Shown here piece by piece: positions 10,040 to 21,169 of a stretch of 64,000 nucleotides of DNA. Each line of letters starts with the position of its first letter. The stretch's first letter is position 1. Source of the DNA: Siphonodentalium dalli. Lineage: Eukaryota > Mollusca > Scaphopoda > Gadilida > Siphonodentaliidae. The DNA is taken from NCBI GenBank assembly GCA_032622095.1, contig CP136068.1, positions 48,540,443 through 48,604,442 of the forward strand. Reading direction: 5' to 3'. Below the pieces are notes generated by a model. That model was not told the DNA's origin and ran no database searches. It worked only from the letters and a program-made list of their open reading frames with translations. The position numbers and the translations under genes were made by a program.

Positions 10040-12420
10040 TTCGTTGAAGTTTATTAATACTCTTAGGTGGTTTATATTGAACGTCGTTCCAATCCCGCCT
10101 GCGATGACTGAACAAAACATATTGCACGTGGATGGTCTCATTAGCGCGCGCACCGCGTGTATACTGTTCGGCAATTTCTTGATAGCCGTGGACCCATGGG
10201 CATTTTATTTATAAATAATTGTTTTTTTCCGGTTTAAAATTCGAACTGCGCGACCAGGAGGCCGAGTCCGGTAAAAGGTGTAGTTGGGAATTTCAATTTC
10301 GTTTATTGTTAGTGTTGATTTTTGTTTTGTGACAAGCTATGTCAATTATTACCAATAACAGAAATTTAAAAGATAATTTGTAAGTCTTATATTTCAACTG
10401 TTATAGATATTTTTCGTACTGCAGCCCACTGATGGTTGTGGTCGGAGACTGCCGAGTCGGCCGCCGGTTCGTTAATTAGGTGCTGGTTGTTATTGTTATT
10501 TTAACGGAGTTGGTCATTCGCGAAACCAATATATTTTATATTCTATATAATTACAATCATGGGTATATATAATATATGACCTTGAGCGCGTTACCATTTC
10601 TGACTATGGTTGTCTTGTCATTTATGGCCTATGAATTTATATATATATGGTGGGGTGATATGGTGCACGGTTTTCGTGAACTCTATTAGAGCTCCAGAGC
10701 AACAGAAGAACCGATCGTTTACAATACAATACCGATGGCAGATAACCGAAAAGTATAGAACACATGATGTTGATAGTCAATGCCACCGTGTCTTCTGTGC
10801 AGTTCCGTATACCCTCACGCGTTCAAAATGAATCACAACAGTAAACAGGCGGCACTGCTGATGGTATGGTATATGGTATATCACTGTCATTGTGCGTGTG
10901 ACCTTCTGTTGCGTATTGTGCGCAAAACGAAGTGACGCAAAGAGTCATAATAGTATGGGGACAAATGTATCTTTGTATATTTTTAGTAGAAGCAAGCCAG
11001 TATCGTTTTAAACATTGTTGAGTTTGAGTTCCAATTAAATGGTTCGCTTGTAGTATAGAATAGACGATATGGCACCAGCATGATGGAAAAACTGCATATA
11101 AATCATCCATAACCTTCAAAACGGAAATCGCTAAATAACCCATAATGTTGACTCTGACCATCCCAAGTACACATGCCGTGTCCTGAACTAATAAACCATA
11201 AAAGAAAGTGGATTGGATGATTTGGGTACATACCACGACTGTTTGGGGTATATTTGTTCTGGACAGACACTTGCATAAATATTCGAAAATATGATGGAAT
11301 TTTGCTTCAAGATGGCAGCCAACTTGAATTTTGAAGTCTCGTGACATTTAAACAATTGGAATAGAGTTAAATTATTTAGCACAACCAATCCCGGTGTTAA
11401 AAATACACATGCCTTGCTTCTACTACAAAAGTATACAAGGCGTCAGTTTTTTAACATTGATTTTGCGGCCCCCACACTATATTATACAAACACGGAAGCG
11501 ACAACAAGTCTATAATGGCCTTCGGTATGGTATGAAATACTTAAACGAATACCAATATACAGCAAATTTTGTCAACATTGTGACCATTTGCCTCGTTGAT
11601 GATTATTTGAACTGAAATGCCATGTACATTGGTTGTGGTATTCTAAAACAAAATTCGTCGTCTATACTCACTACACGTTTTTGCCTTGACAATGCGCATA
11701 CAAATCTAAATCTCAGTGGAGCTATGGAGCTTAAACAAATCGGATCAGATCAGAGCATCTGTTCGCGTTATTTGCAAAAATTATTTGTCGAACAAATGAT
11801 ACTAATAATTTACAAATGCCGTCCCATGTAATTTACAATGAATACAAACAATCAGTCACCATGGAATCCAATAAGGAGGAAAAGAACTTTCTGATAGGGC
11901 TATACATGTGGAGTTGATCGCACGGTTGCCATTTTAATCAGACGATGACTCAGGTTCCAGCGGTTTCGACTAGAACGCCATAGTCCCGAAACCGTAATCA
12001 GGAGTGGGGCTAGTTTACAATCGAACATGAAATATCACAACTAAGATAATCGTCATTTTCTCAGCTGTTTGAACGAGATGAATCCTGTCGTCGTTGATAC
12101 ATGTAGTTGTTCCAACAAGCCACGTGGTTTGCCTATCTCACATAACCCACACAGACCATGTGTTTTGGTATCTCACAGATCCCACTACTGTTATCGTGGT
12201 CTGGTGCACGCGGTGTCCTCCCTTTCATGGAACTATGTTGACAGTGCATGATTGGAATGTTGCGACATTATCAACCACACGTAGTTCCCATTCCAGTATT
12301 AGTTTTCTGTCTGTTTCTATTAATCTAGGTGACAATCCTTCACAGTGATTGGTAAGATCTAAAAGAGAGCAAATGCACAACTTATATTTAATTCTGAATA
12401 TTCTGGTCTAGCCATCCACG
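10040..12420. other. No supported gene
   Basis: The longest frame (11347-10823, minus) has mixed composition and no domain. No long tandem or inverted repeats recognised. Confidence 0.5.
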
Positions 12421-12426
12421 CATTAA

Positions 12427-12819
12427 CCCTTTACCCAACAAACCGGCCAAAACCGGCCAAATAAAGCTTCAACAGCCTAAAATATCTTCGGTCTGTCTCA
12501 ATAGAACCATACAAATATGGATATCATTGGAACCGGCTCCTTGACCACATTGTGATAGTTACAGTTATACCCTGTGCCAATGCATTCTCTTATATATGCG
12601 AGTCGACCATAGGTCGCCTCGCATATATAAGAGAATGCATTGGCCTAACAAAAATCATTTTTTAACACTTTTTACCATTTTTTCCATACAATCTTTAACA
12701 ATTTTATAATTGTTAATGTGTTAAGCCAATGCATTCTCTTATATATGCGAGGCGACCTATGGTCGACTCGCATATATAAGAGAATGCATTGGCACAGGGC
12801 CCTTCTGTTGGGTAAAGGG
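12427..12819 (+). mobile_element. piggyBac-like MITE, copy 1 (393 bp)
   Basis: Flanked by TTAA on both sides (12423-12426, 12820-12823). Terminal inverted repeats are CCCTTTACCCAACA / TGTTGGGTAAAGGG, the start-with-CCC plus TTAA signature of piggyBac superfamily elements. There is no coding capacity. Inside are two 67-bp hairpins (12577-12643 and 12726-12792), each itself a palindrome around CGACC(A/T)TAGGTCG-type cores and inverted relative to each other, with an AT-rich spacer between them. It is in the opposite orientation to copies 2 and 3. Confidence 0.88.
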
Positions 12820-13724
12820 TTAATGCATAACATACATGTAGGAAGGGAATTGCTGTTGATTTTGTTATTTACTTTGAGTGTTTCACTGAAGCATATAGCG
12901 CTGTGGCTGATTGGACACAGCAAATGTGTCCCAGTGACGCTAAACCACTCAATTAAACACTCTAAACACTATGTTAATGTCTTATATTTACACAGCTGTT
13001 TCCTTATTAATTTATATAAGCCCAGCTAATTGTGTTTCTTCTGACATCTGGCTACAGTTTGGTTATTATATCATGTAGTTCTATAAGATTTCTCAATATT
13101 CTACCTGTGAGCAGAGGGATGTCCGAATATGGTTTCTATGCCATTCCACATGCCATCGACTGACTTTTGTTAAACAAAATATTGAGGTGCTGTCCCCAAT
13201 ACATTGTTTCCAAACACCACAATACCCCACTCAGATCCAAAATGGCCGCCGCACGGGTGCCTTTGTTATACCTTAAAACCAAATTGACTAATAAGAAATC
13301 AGTAGCGGATGTCACCTTCGTGAAGCAAAGTGAATGCGCGGACATATTATTATATTCAGACAGCCGGCCTAGTAATCGCATGGGTCTACGGAAAGTCGTC
13401 TAATACCAACTCTTTCTACACGACAAAAATTATTAGTCAATGCGACCTTTCCGAGAAAATTGCTTCAAATCAAAGCATTAACATGCACTCCACGGTTGGT
13501 GATTATTGGAATACGATAGGGGAACACTCCGACGTTCGTACTCAGATTTCACTAATGTTCCTACCTTGCTTGCCTGTACCAAGAAAATGACCAATTTGAT
13601 TCTATTTGTCGTTATATATATTTATTACCCCATTTGTTATTCATTTTCATAAAAATAAAATAAAACAAGCCGAAAATGATATGTTTAAAATGTCTTAAGC
13701 ATGATATTGGCGATAAGTTGTTAT

Positions 13725-14704
13725 TTTATAAGTCATAAATTACAAACTATGTATAACATTGTAAATCAGAGGGCCCCTACTTACCTCACTAAAATAATAC
13801 CACCCAGGATAGCCGATATATCCGAGTATGAATTCAGAATATGAATTCAGAAACCCCGAAATATTTTACACATACTTTAGCAATACCGAGCACTATAAAA
13901 AGTCATTTTTTCCCTCAACAATAAAAGCGTGGAACGACATGCCTTCCACAATAACAGAAGCTCCGACGATTTTCGATTTTAAAGAATATCTTAGAATAAT
14001 TGATCCCACCGCTAGACCTCCAATATATTTCTATACAGGTCGTAGGAAATATAATGTATTGCACGCAAGACTAAGAAACTATTGTAGTGATCTTCAGTCT
14101 GACAAATTTCAGAATTATATTGCAGGAAGCCCACGTTGTACGTGCGGCAACCAGTGTGAAGATGCCTATCACTACTTCTTTATGTGTCCCCACTACCAGT
14201 CAGAACGAACTGAGATGTTTCATATGCTACACAGAGAAGGAATTAAATTAACGCACATGAACAATCTACTTGCTGGCCTCCCGAATGCTCATAACAAACA
14301 AAATGTGAAATTATTCAAAATAGTCCAGCATTTTATCGCGGAGACTAAACGTTTCTAGTTAAATTTCAAGATAAGAAATTAGTTTATCAATTATCACATG
14401 TTTTCCTTTCGCCTCACCATAGAATGCAACTCGGCGTTGGCACCCCCCCCCCCCCCCCCCCCCCCACCAATCACTCTCACTGACTCACTCTCATCCTTCC
14501 TCAATGATTCGTTACAATCTGCCATCATCACCTTTCTCATTCACCACGTGCAGCTGTAAATAAGTTACTTATTGTGCCATTTTGTTAAACAAATTGTTTG
14601 TATCAATGTATACCGGAGAGGGGCTCATTAAGTTTTGTAACTTGTGCCCCAATCCATTTTGTATTATACTACAAATAAAATATGTTTAAAAAAAAGAAGA
14701 AAAA
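13725..14704 (+). mobile_element. 5'-truncated LINE insertion with 10-bp target-site duplication
   Basis: The insertion is bounded by the direct repeat AAGTTGTTAT at 13715-13724 and 14705-14714. Joining the flanks recreates a sequence found uninterrupted at about 28765-28870. The insert contains the end of a LINE ORF, a 3' UTR with a C-tract (about 14442-14466), the segment CTTGTGCCCC, and the tail AAATAAAATATGTTTAAAAA. Only the C-terminal fifth of the ORF is present, which is typical of aborted target-primed reverse transcription. Confidence 0.82.
13749..14358 (+). pseudogene. LINE ORF2 C-terminal region with CCHC-type zinc knuckle
   Basis: The coding remnant begins near ATG 13749 (MYNIVNQRAPTYLT), which matches the usual start of this LINE segment. 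A 13-bp tandem duplication (TATGAATTCAGAA twice, near 13826-13852) shifts the frame. After it come KSFFPSTIKAWNDMP, YFYTGRRKYNVLHARLRNYC and the zinc knuckle CTCGNQC..H....C, ending TKRF-stop. These are hallmarks of the C-terminal domain of CR1/L2-like LINEs. It is non-functional because the RT and endonuclease are absent. Confidence 0.8.
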
Positions 14705-14799
14705 AAGTTGTTATCAGAGTACGTTATACTTGTGATAGTTACGTTACGCACACGGTATTAGCAAATGTGACTCTTTCACATTGGTCAATATACACAATT

Positions 14800-16330
14800 T
14801 TTTTTTTCGGACCCTCATTTCGTAAACAAAGCCACGTGAATATCGGCCAATCAGAAGAGGGCATTATGTTGCCACGATTAATGGTGAATCGTCCCATGTC
14901 TATGTTTAGATTAGAAAGATTTCTAACACTTGAACGTGTAAAACAGCACTTTACATGGTAAGGAATGTTTATATCACTTTTGGAAGTAGCAATATACGCG
15001 ACAATACCGTTTATCCGAACAAAATCGGTGCAGTGAGTCAGAAAATCAACGTTGACGGCGTTCGGCGCTATTCCGTATCGAATTAGTGCCCCCCCCCCCC
15101 CCCCCCTGTTGTATGTATATGAGGTATATATTTCAATATGTTTTTGCTACAAGTTCCCCGTGCAATTGTATCCTCACGCTGTTGTTTACTTGTCATGTCG
15201 TCTAAACCTCCTCTCTGTCCAATTCCCCCTAAGCAATTCTAAAGGTTATGTTCTATCGGATGTATACAGTATAATGTTGTGCATATATTGCCATATTGTA
15301 CACATATTTCAACTTAATCTCATATATTGGAATAGTGCTCTATATGTTCAAGGCTGGTTTTGGAATTATGTTGCTATCAAATTATTGACTAGCTCACTGT
15401 TTGTTTCAAATTTCGTGTCGCATGCAAATGGCTTTTGTTATATATCTGGTTTGCTACCTATGTCACACTCGTTTGGTCTGTGGCATATGTCACACTCGTG
15501 TGATCGTATAACTTATTGATTGTGTGTTTAATTTTCAGGTTGAAAATAAACCAATTTAGACAACCTTGTCGTCGATTTCTTCCCCCGACGAAACAGGGGG
15601 GCAAATTGTGCGCGAAGTGACTTCACAAGCTTGGAATAGATTGGGACCAACAATTAACCAGATGATCCTGTTATTATGTCGAGCTCTTGTCAGACATTTT
15701 CTCTTCTCATTTATCCTTGCACTTCAGTTATCAGAATGTCGCCCACCACCTTTGTTATCGCGACGACGAATGCATGTGTCGCCTTCAAATAGGAGGAATT
15801 TTGCACGTAAAATATACTATTTGACAGCGACCCAAATATCCCGCTGGTTTGCCACAAAGCGAGAAATGGACGAAGTATAAAATCACTACTGTGATCGCGT
15901 CGTGGTCAGCGATTCAGTCGCTTGCAGGGTGAATATAAAACTCGCGCGCTTTGAACTGCTACGGACGACAGAAAACGGCCGTTATAATCGCGCGCTAGCG
16001 TCCGTTGTGGATTGACCTTTAGACATGTAATTGACGCGATTTGTGTGAGATACTTCGGAGATAAATAACAAAGCTGCCACTCATAACTTAGTTATGTGGA
16101 ACAATAGGTCATTTCGGTACCCTATATAACCTACGTGTCATCATTGTTTATAATTATTTGCAAGCAGACGAACTGTCTTGTAGACAATACGCCACATAGG
16201 CTATGTGTCGTTAAGCCAAAATGTCGCTTAGACTAATAGTTGTGTCAAGGAAGTGACTTTTGGACAAAGCTTATCTAGAAAGAGCCTAGTTTCGAGAATC
16301 GAATCGAACGTAGCTTGCTCTATATCCAAT
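14800..16330. other. No supported gene
   Basis: Contains a poly-C run at 15087. The 155-codon frame at 15052-15519 is hydrophobic low-information sequence starting in the C-run region and is not considered coding. Confidence 0.5.
15087..15106 (+). repeat. Poly-C tract
   Basis: A run of about 18 cytosines, similar to the C-tract in the LINE 3' UTR at 14442. No other support for an element here. Confidence 0.6.
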
Positions 16331-16335
16331 AACGT

Positions 16336-16500
16336 CAATGCATGTATACTATAGTGTTAACTTCTTTTCTGTGTAAGCTTACCCCACATTCCTCCACACT
16401 TAATGCTAATACATGTATAATATAGTGTTAACGTATGCGTCCTTACTTCCTTTCTGTGTAAGCATACCCCACATTCCTCCATAGTTAATGCTATTGATCA
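16336..16500 (+). repeat. Tandem duplication (2 x ~85-100 bp)
   Basis: Two adjacent copies share CATGTATA.TATAGTGTTAAC, CTTTCTGTGTAAGC and TACCCCACATTCCTCCA. The second copy has an insertion (GTATGCGTCC). Confidence 0.65.
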
Positions 16501-16722
16501 TCGTGCTTCCATAGCTTGTACTGAGATATTCCTTTGTAGGTAACCCCATGTACCAACTGGCTTCATTCTGTAAACAACAAACACAAAAGTCGATTTAACA
16601 TCGTCGACAATTCCTGGGCTTTAAATGTCGTTAACAAAATTAAAGAGAAATTAAAAATAATCCGTTCGTGTGTGTGAACCCCTCCATGACTGGAGCTTTC
16701 AGAAATCAGAAATTTTGCGAAG

Positions 16723-16854
16723 ACCCTGTGCCAATGCATACACTTATATACGAGATTGCATTGGCCTAACAATATGCACCATGACTTTGTAAACCAGAGC
16801 ATTCTCTTATATATTCGAGGCTCGCATATATAAGATAATGCACTGGCACATGAA
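16723..16854. mobile_element. Decayed piggyBac-like MITE core (hairpins only)
   Basis: Matches the hairpin portion of the three intact elements (CCTGTGCCAATGCAT..., then GCATTGGCCTAACA and the second hairpin GCATTCTCTTATATAT...). It lacks the TTAA-flanked termini and the central CGACC core of each hairpin, so only outer arm sequence remains. Confidence 0.65.
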
Positions 16855-17454
16855 GACTAAAAGTATTTCACCAGGACAAACTTTGAACGAAACCATCTCA
16901 AATTTATCGAAAAATATAAGAAATGACAACTACAGTGTACATGTATAAACTGCGACTGTCATATTCCTTTCACACGTGTAACCATGTGTTGCATATCAAA
17001 TGAATCAATTAATAATTATGTTTAAGCACCAAAGTATGTTGTATAGGTCGATGGTTTAAGATTGAGAGTAAAATATGGTTTACACCAAATGAGTAGCTAT
17101 TTATGATGTGACCAAATAGCCAGCAAAACTCAGGTATTAATCGATCCACACAAATATACAGCGTTATCCGCTGTATATCAAATCATATTATCATAACAGA
17201 TAACATCACCACCACAATACACATATAACATTTATCGCAGAGAAAATATCTCTGGTTAATGCCACCCAACAAAGCTTTGTTAAACATTTGGATACTTGAC
17301 TAGAAGGTTAATTATCAACAGTTTTATCGAGTGTGTCGTGGGTCATATGCGTACACATGCACTACATTACTGTCTGCAATAATGACAGCGGGTGGTCGTA
17401 CGTGTACCCAGCGTATATCGCAGGTTAAATTGTGGGGTGCTTGTCAGGGCGATT

Positions 17455-17940
17455 TATAGTGGAACCCAATCTAACCTCATTCTGTGTGGCCACTCTAACA
17501 GTATTATATAGGTGGACACTCTAAACGCATTCTATGTCGCCACTCTAACGACATACTATAATTATGTAATCACCATAACCTCATTCTACAGTGGCCATTC
17601 TAAACGCACTATATATGGGGTCACTCTGACCTCACTTTAGCGGCATGCTATGTGTTCACTCATATGGAATTATAGCTGATAGCTGGGCCCACTAAAAAAA
17701 CATTCTATGTGAATACTCTAATATCACTATAGCTGGACACTATAGTGGCATTCTATGTGGGCACAATAATGGAATTCTAGCTGACCACTGTAATATAGTT
17801 CTAGCTGGACACTCTAAAAGCATTATATGTGGCCACTCTAACCTCACTATAGCTGGCCACTCTAGCAGCATTCTTTGTGTACACTCTAATGAAATTCTAT
17901 CTGGCATTCTACTGGAATTCTAGCTGACCACTCTAAAACA
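17455..17940 (+). repeat. Degenerate minisatellite (CACTCTAACnnCATTCTATGTGGC-type)
   Basis: Roughly 20 imperfect units of 20-25 bp combining ACTCTAA, CATTCTA, TAGCTGGACA and TGTGGCCAC over almost 500 bp. Non-coding. Confidence 0.7.
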
Positions 17941-18484
17941 GTGAAAATAATCCTGAGCTCGGTCAATCATCGACCCACTGGCAAGGTCGTGATATTGAAA
18001 TGACACTACCGCCCAAAATAAACAAATTGTACTGATATATCCTATATATCTGATGTTGTCCGAAGATTTCTTAAAGTTCATGGTAGTCTTATTTTGTCCC
18101 ACATTTAAAAAATGTTAGACATAGAGATATTCCACTGAAACTGCTTTAGGTCATGACTGTGTTGTGGGCCTCGTGAGTTTTTGTACCAAATTTACTATGC
18201 ATCAAACCAACGCTGTGTATAGGTGGATTATATATCATTCACAGTTGTATGGTTATATCCATTTAGTCCAGGAGATATTGGTCGACCTCTGCACCCACCG
18301 GGACTCAACTTCACCCCACTAATTTTCTTTCTTAATGTCTCCTCTAATTTTGTTCGGTTGTTAACAAGAAACAAAAGTGGCCGCAGAGACTCCAGACAGG
18401 ATGACGTCCATCATGGCGGCCATTTTTTTAATATGCACCAGGTCTCTTTGATCGCCGTTATAGTGAAGATGATATCACATGCGG

Positions 18485-19003
18485 TCTTGTTTTCCGCCCG
18501 AATCATTATGCTAATATACAATCCTTACACATTAGCCAAATATCTGATACCAGAATCCAATATGGCGGCCAAGATGGCCGCCGAAGTGTGAAAATATGCT
18601 ATTTTTCTGACATGTTACCACCTTTCGTTTGTCTCTGTGGGAAAATATTGGCATCTTGGCGTGATGTTATACATTTATCGTATAGAAGAGTCATTGGCGA
18701 ACACATGGGGACCATCCTATATATTCATTGTGGGATATTTTTGTCCAATATCACGTTTTCCCAAATGCCGGTGCAATAGGTCAAAGCCGAATCTACGTTA
18801 ATAACGCGATGTAATGTTTCGAATCAATGAATGTTATTGCTATCATAACAACACCCATGCATATATATGTGCAGGATATACTCGAACTAGAATTCCTCTT
18901 ATACCTGAGTTGAGGAATATTCACCCAAATCCAAGATGGCGGCCAAAATGGCCACCAGAAATAGAAAAATCGCCGAAAATCGCTGATTTTAACATCTTGA
19001 CTG
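18485..19003 (+). repeat. Large inverted repeat, left arm (~520 bp)
   Basis: Reverse-complement match to 19256-19772 at high but imperfect identity along its length (for example TTGTTTTCCGC..., AATATGGCGGCCAAGATGG, CCAATATCACGTTTTCCCAA). Both arms contain AAGATGGCGGC sequences, which match the YY1 consensus core. The arm has no coding capacity, and the frames ending in NMAAKMAA are translations of this motif. Confidence 0.78.
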
Positions 19004-19255
19004 TGAGTATCAATTGCCAAACCATAATAAATACTTCATGTCACTATTCCATATCGACATGTAATGGTTGGTAGAAATCGCGAAACAATAACGCCCATCG
19101 TAAGAAAGTAAAGGAATGTAGACTTGTTTTCAAATTTCGGTCGCCATTTTGACGCCATCTTCGATTTGCAAAACCATTTCTTTTATATGGATATGGTACA
19201 AGGAAAGTGTTCACAACTCACAATAGTAAGCAGGTGTGGAGTTGCCTTGACAATA

Positions 19256-19772
19256 ATGCTCACTGATGTTAAATCAGCGATTTCCTGCGATTTTTTATTT
19301 CTGGTGGCCATTTTGGCCGCCATCTTGGATTTGGGCGAAATTCCTCAACTCAGGTATAAGAGGAATCCTAGCTCGAGTATCACCTGCACATATATATGCA
19401 TGGGTGTTGTTATGATAGCAATAACATTCATTGATTCGAAACATTACATCGCGTTATTTGTGTGGATTCGGCTTTGACCTATTATACCGCCATTTGGGAA
19501 AACGTGATATCGGACACAAATATTCCAAAATGAATGTATATGATGGTATCCATGTGGTCGCCAATGACTCTTCTATACGATCAATGTATAACATCACACC
19601 ACGATGCCAATAGTTTCCCACAGAGACAAACGAAAGGTGATGAAAGGTCAGAAAAATTGCATATTTTCACATTTCGGCGGCCATCTTGGCCGCCATATTG
19701 GATTCTGGTGTCGGTTTTTTCGCTAATTTGTAAGGGTTGTATATTGCATAACGAATCGAGCGGAAAACAACC
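19256..19772 (-). repeat. Large inverted repeat, right arm (~517 bp)
   Basis: Inverted partner of 18485-19003, separated by a spacer of about 250 bp that itself has one more GCCATTTTGACGCCATCTT block (19138-19157). The arms end abruptly beside ACCTGTCTGCAG on the right. It could be a fold-back element or an inverted duplication. Confidence 0.78.
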
Positions 19773-20083
19773 TGTCTGCAGTATAAAATTATTTCTGGTA
19801 GCTCCGGTCTCCGGAAAAACTTATATGTTTTATTGAAACATTCAGCTTGTCTTTCACAACGCAAAATCATGCTTGCTTTCTATTGTTAGTTATATATGTT
19901 AGACATCACCTGACTAACTTTAATGTGGGTGCGTTCCATTAGCCCGATAATATAGAGTATTGCACTTTTAGTAGAGTTGTCTTTCTTGGACACGCGCTGT
20001 TGGCGAATGTCAAGGTCAGACTGATGTGAATGGAGATTCCAGAGACATAAATCGAGATTCGAGATTGCGTCGGATTTTAAGAG

Positions 20084-20218
20084 GGAGGTCAAGTGACCAA
20101 TTTTTAATGGGGATTTCCATGCAAATCTGCGGAGCAAAAGTTACAGAGTTGCACATACTTCTGAGTGTGACTTGATGTGGTATTGAAAACAACAGGTATT
20201 TATCTGGCGGATCCGCTT
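20084..20218 (+). repeat. Inverted repeat, left arm (~135 bp)
   Basis: Mirrors 20351-20487 with few mismatches (GGAGGTCAAGTGA, GGGGATTTCCATGCAAATC, CACTTGATGTGGTATTG..., TATCTGGCGGATCCGCTT). The loop is about 132 bp and AT-rich. The arm contains the octamer ATGCAAAT. Separate from the 18.5-kb inverted repeat. Confidence 0.8.
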
Positions 20219-20350
20219 GAAACTTGTTACATTATAATGTTGGTATATTTATTTTTGAATTTTATATTGATTTTCAAATGTAGGTCAAATGATGTAATTT
20301 CAGAAAAACAATTCTCAAAAATGTATTAGTGCAAATTTTTATAATTTACC

Positions 20351-20487
20351 AAGCGGACCCGCCAGATAAATACCTGTTGTTTCCAATACCACATCAAGTC
20401 ACACTCAGAAGGATGTGCAACTCTGTAACTTTTGCTCCGCAGATTTGCATGGAAATCCCCCATTCAAAATTGTTCACTTGACCTCCC
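20351..20487 (-). repeat. Inverted repeat, right arm (~137 bp)
   Basis: Inverted partner of 20084-20218, beginning AAGCGGACCCGCCAGATA and ending CACTTGACCTCCCC. The high arm identity suggests a recent fold-back element or an ongoing homogenising process. Confidence 0.8.
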
Positions 20488-20716
20488 CATTAAAGAAACT
20501 GAGTTTATTGTTGTATAATTTGCTGAACTCTGATTATTGTTTTACATAAAGTATATGAACATCGACGCATTATACGTTCTAGCATTCGCGATATCCCGGC
20601 CATTGTGAAGTCACTGCCATGCTTATTTTACCGGTGACTGTACATCTTCACAAAATGTGCCCCCAATAATAGGTTTGCCCCACCCCCTGCCCTTCAGTCC
20701 TTCCGGTGGCCCTGTC

Positions 20717-20757
20717 TTTAAAGCTGCACCAGCGCAGCTCCCATCACGGAAGGGTTA
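20717..20757. repeat. Short interspersed motif shared with 37423-37465
   Basis: Contains TTTAAAGCTGCACCAGCGCAGCTCCC... followed by GGAAGGGTTAA. The reverse complement with a similar GCGCAGCTCCC core lies at 37423-37465. It is probably the end of another interspersed element; the boundaries are not visible. Confidence 0.35.
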
Positions 20758-21169
20758 AATGTACAGAAGACGTTCCCGGTGTGTAGAGTTGAACAAATAT
20801 TACGAAACTTTTCAAGATAATATTAACAAAAAGAACGTGAAATTGGACAGGCTTTTTTTTTTTTGAAATCTTTTACAGTAGAGCGAATTAACTAAGTCAG
20901 CAAACACCGCCGTTTTTACGACATCCTATTTTGTCGCTAATCAAAGAACAATAGCACTCATGAAAATCTTGCAAAATTTTCTTGTAATTACAGTAGTGAG
21001 TAATACAATTTCATTAAATTTAAATAGTGTAATAACTCAATTAATATAAGTCCCTCTGACATCGATGCCCTATCATTCCATCATACCACCCATATAATTA
21101 ATGGAACTATATATATATAATAGTACAAACATCTCTGTTTGACATTCTGGCTGTTGCCATCGTTGCGTC

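Noticed and set aside
10222-10276. tRNA-like fragment on the minus strand (CAGTTCGAATT)
   Set aside because: B-box-like string without an A box or acceptor-stem pairing.
10823-11347. 174-codon minus-strand open frame as a gene
   Set aside because: No domain, no signal or repeat pattern, no supporting splice sites, and composition unlike the real exons here.
12672-13029. Similar peptides (LYMRGDLWSTRIY...) at 12.7, 52.9 and 16.6 kb as a protein family
   Set aside because: They are translations of the MITE hairpins, not coding sequence.
15052-15519. 155-codon plus-strand open frame as a membrane protein
   Set aside because: Begins at a poly-C run, hydrophobic only through T-rich sequence, with no recognisable domain.
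18223-19870. Frames containing NMAAKMAAE as a conserved protein
   Set aside because: Translation of the AAGATGGCGGCC motif in the inverted repeat; both strands give similar peptides.
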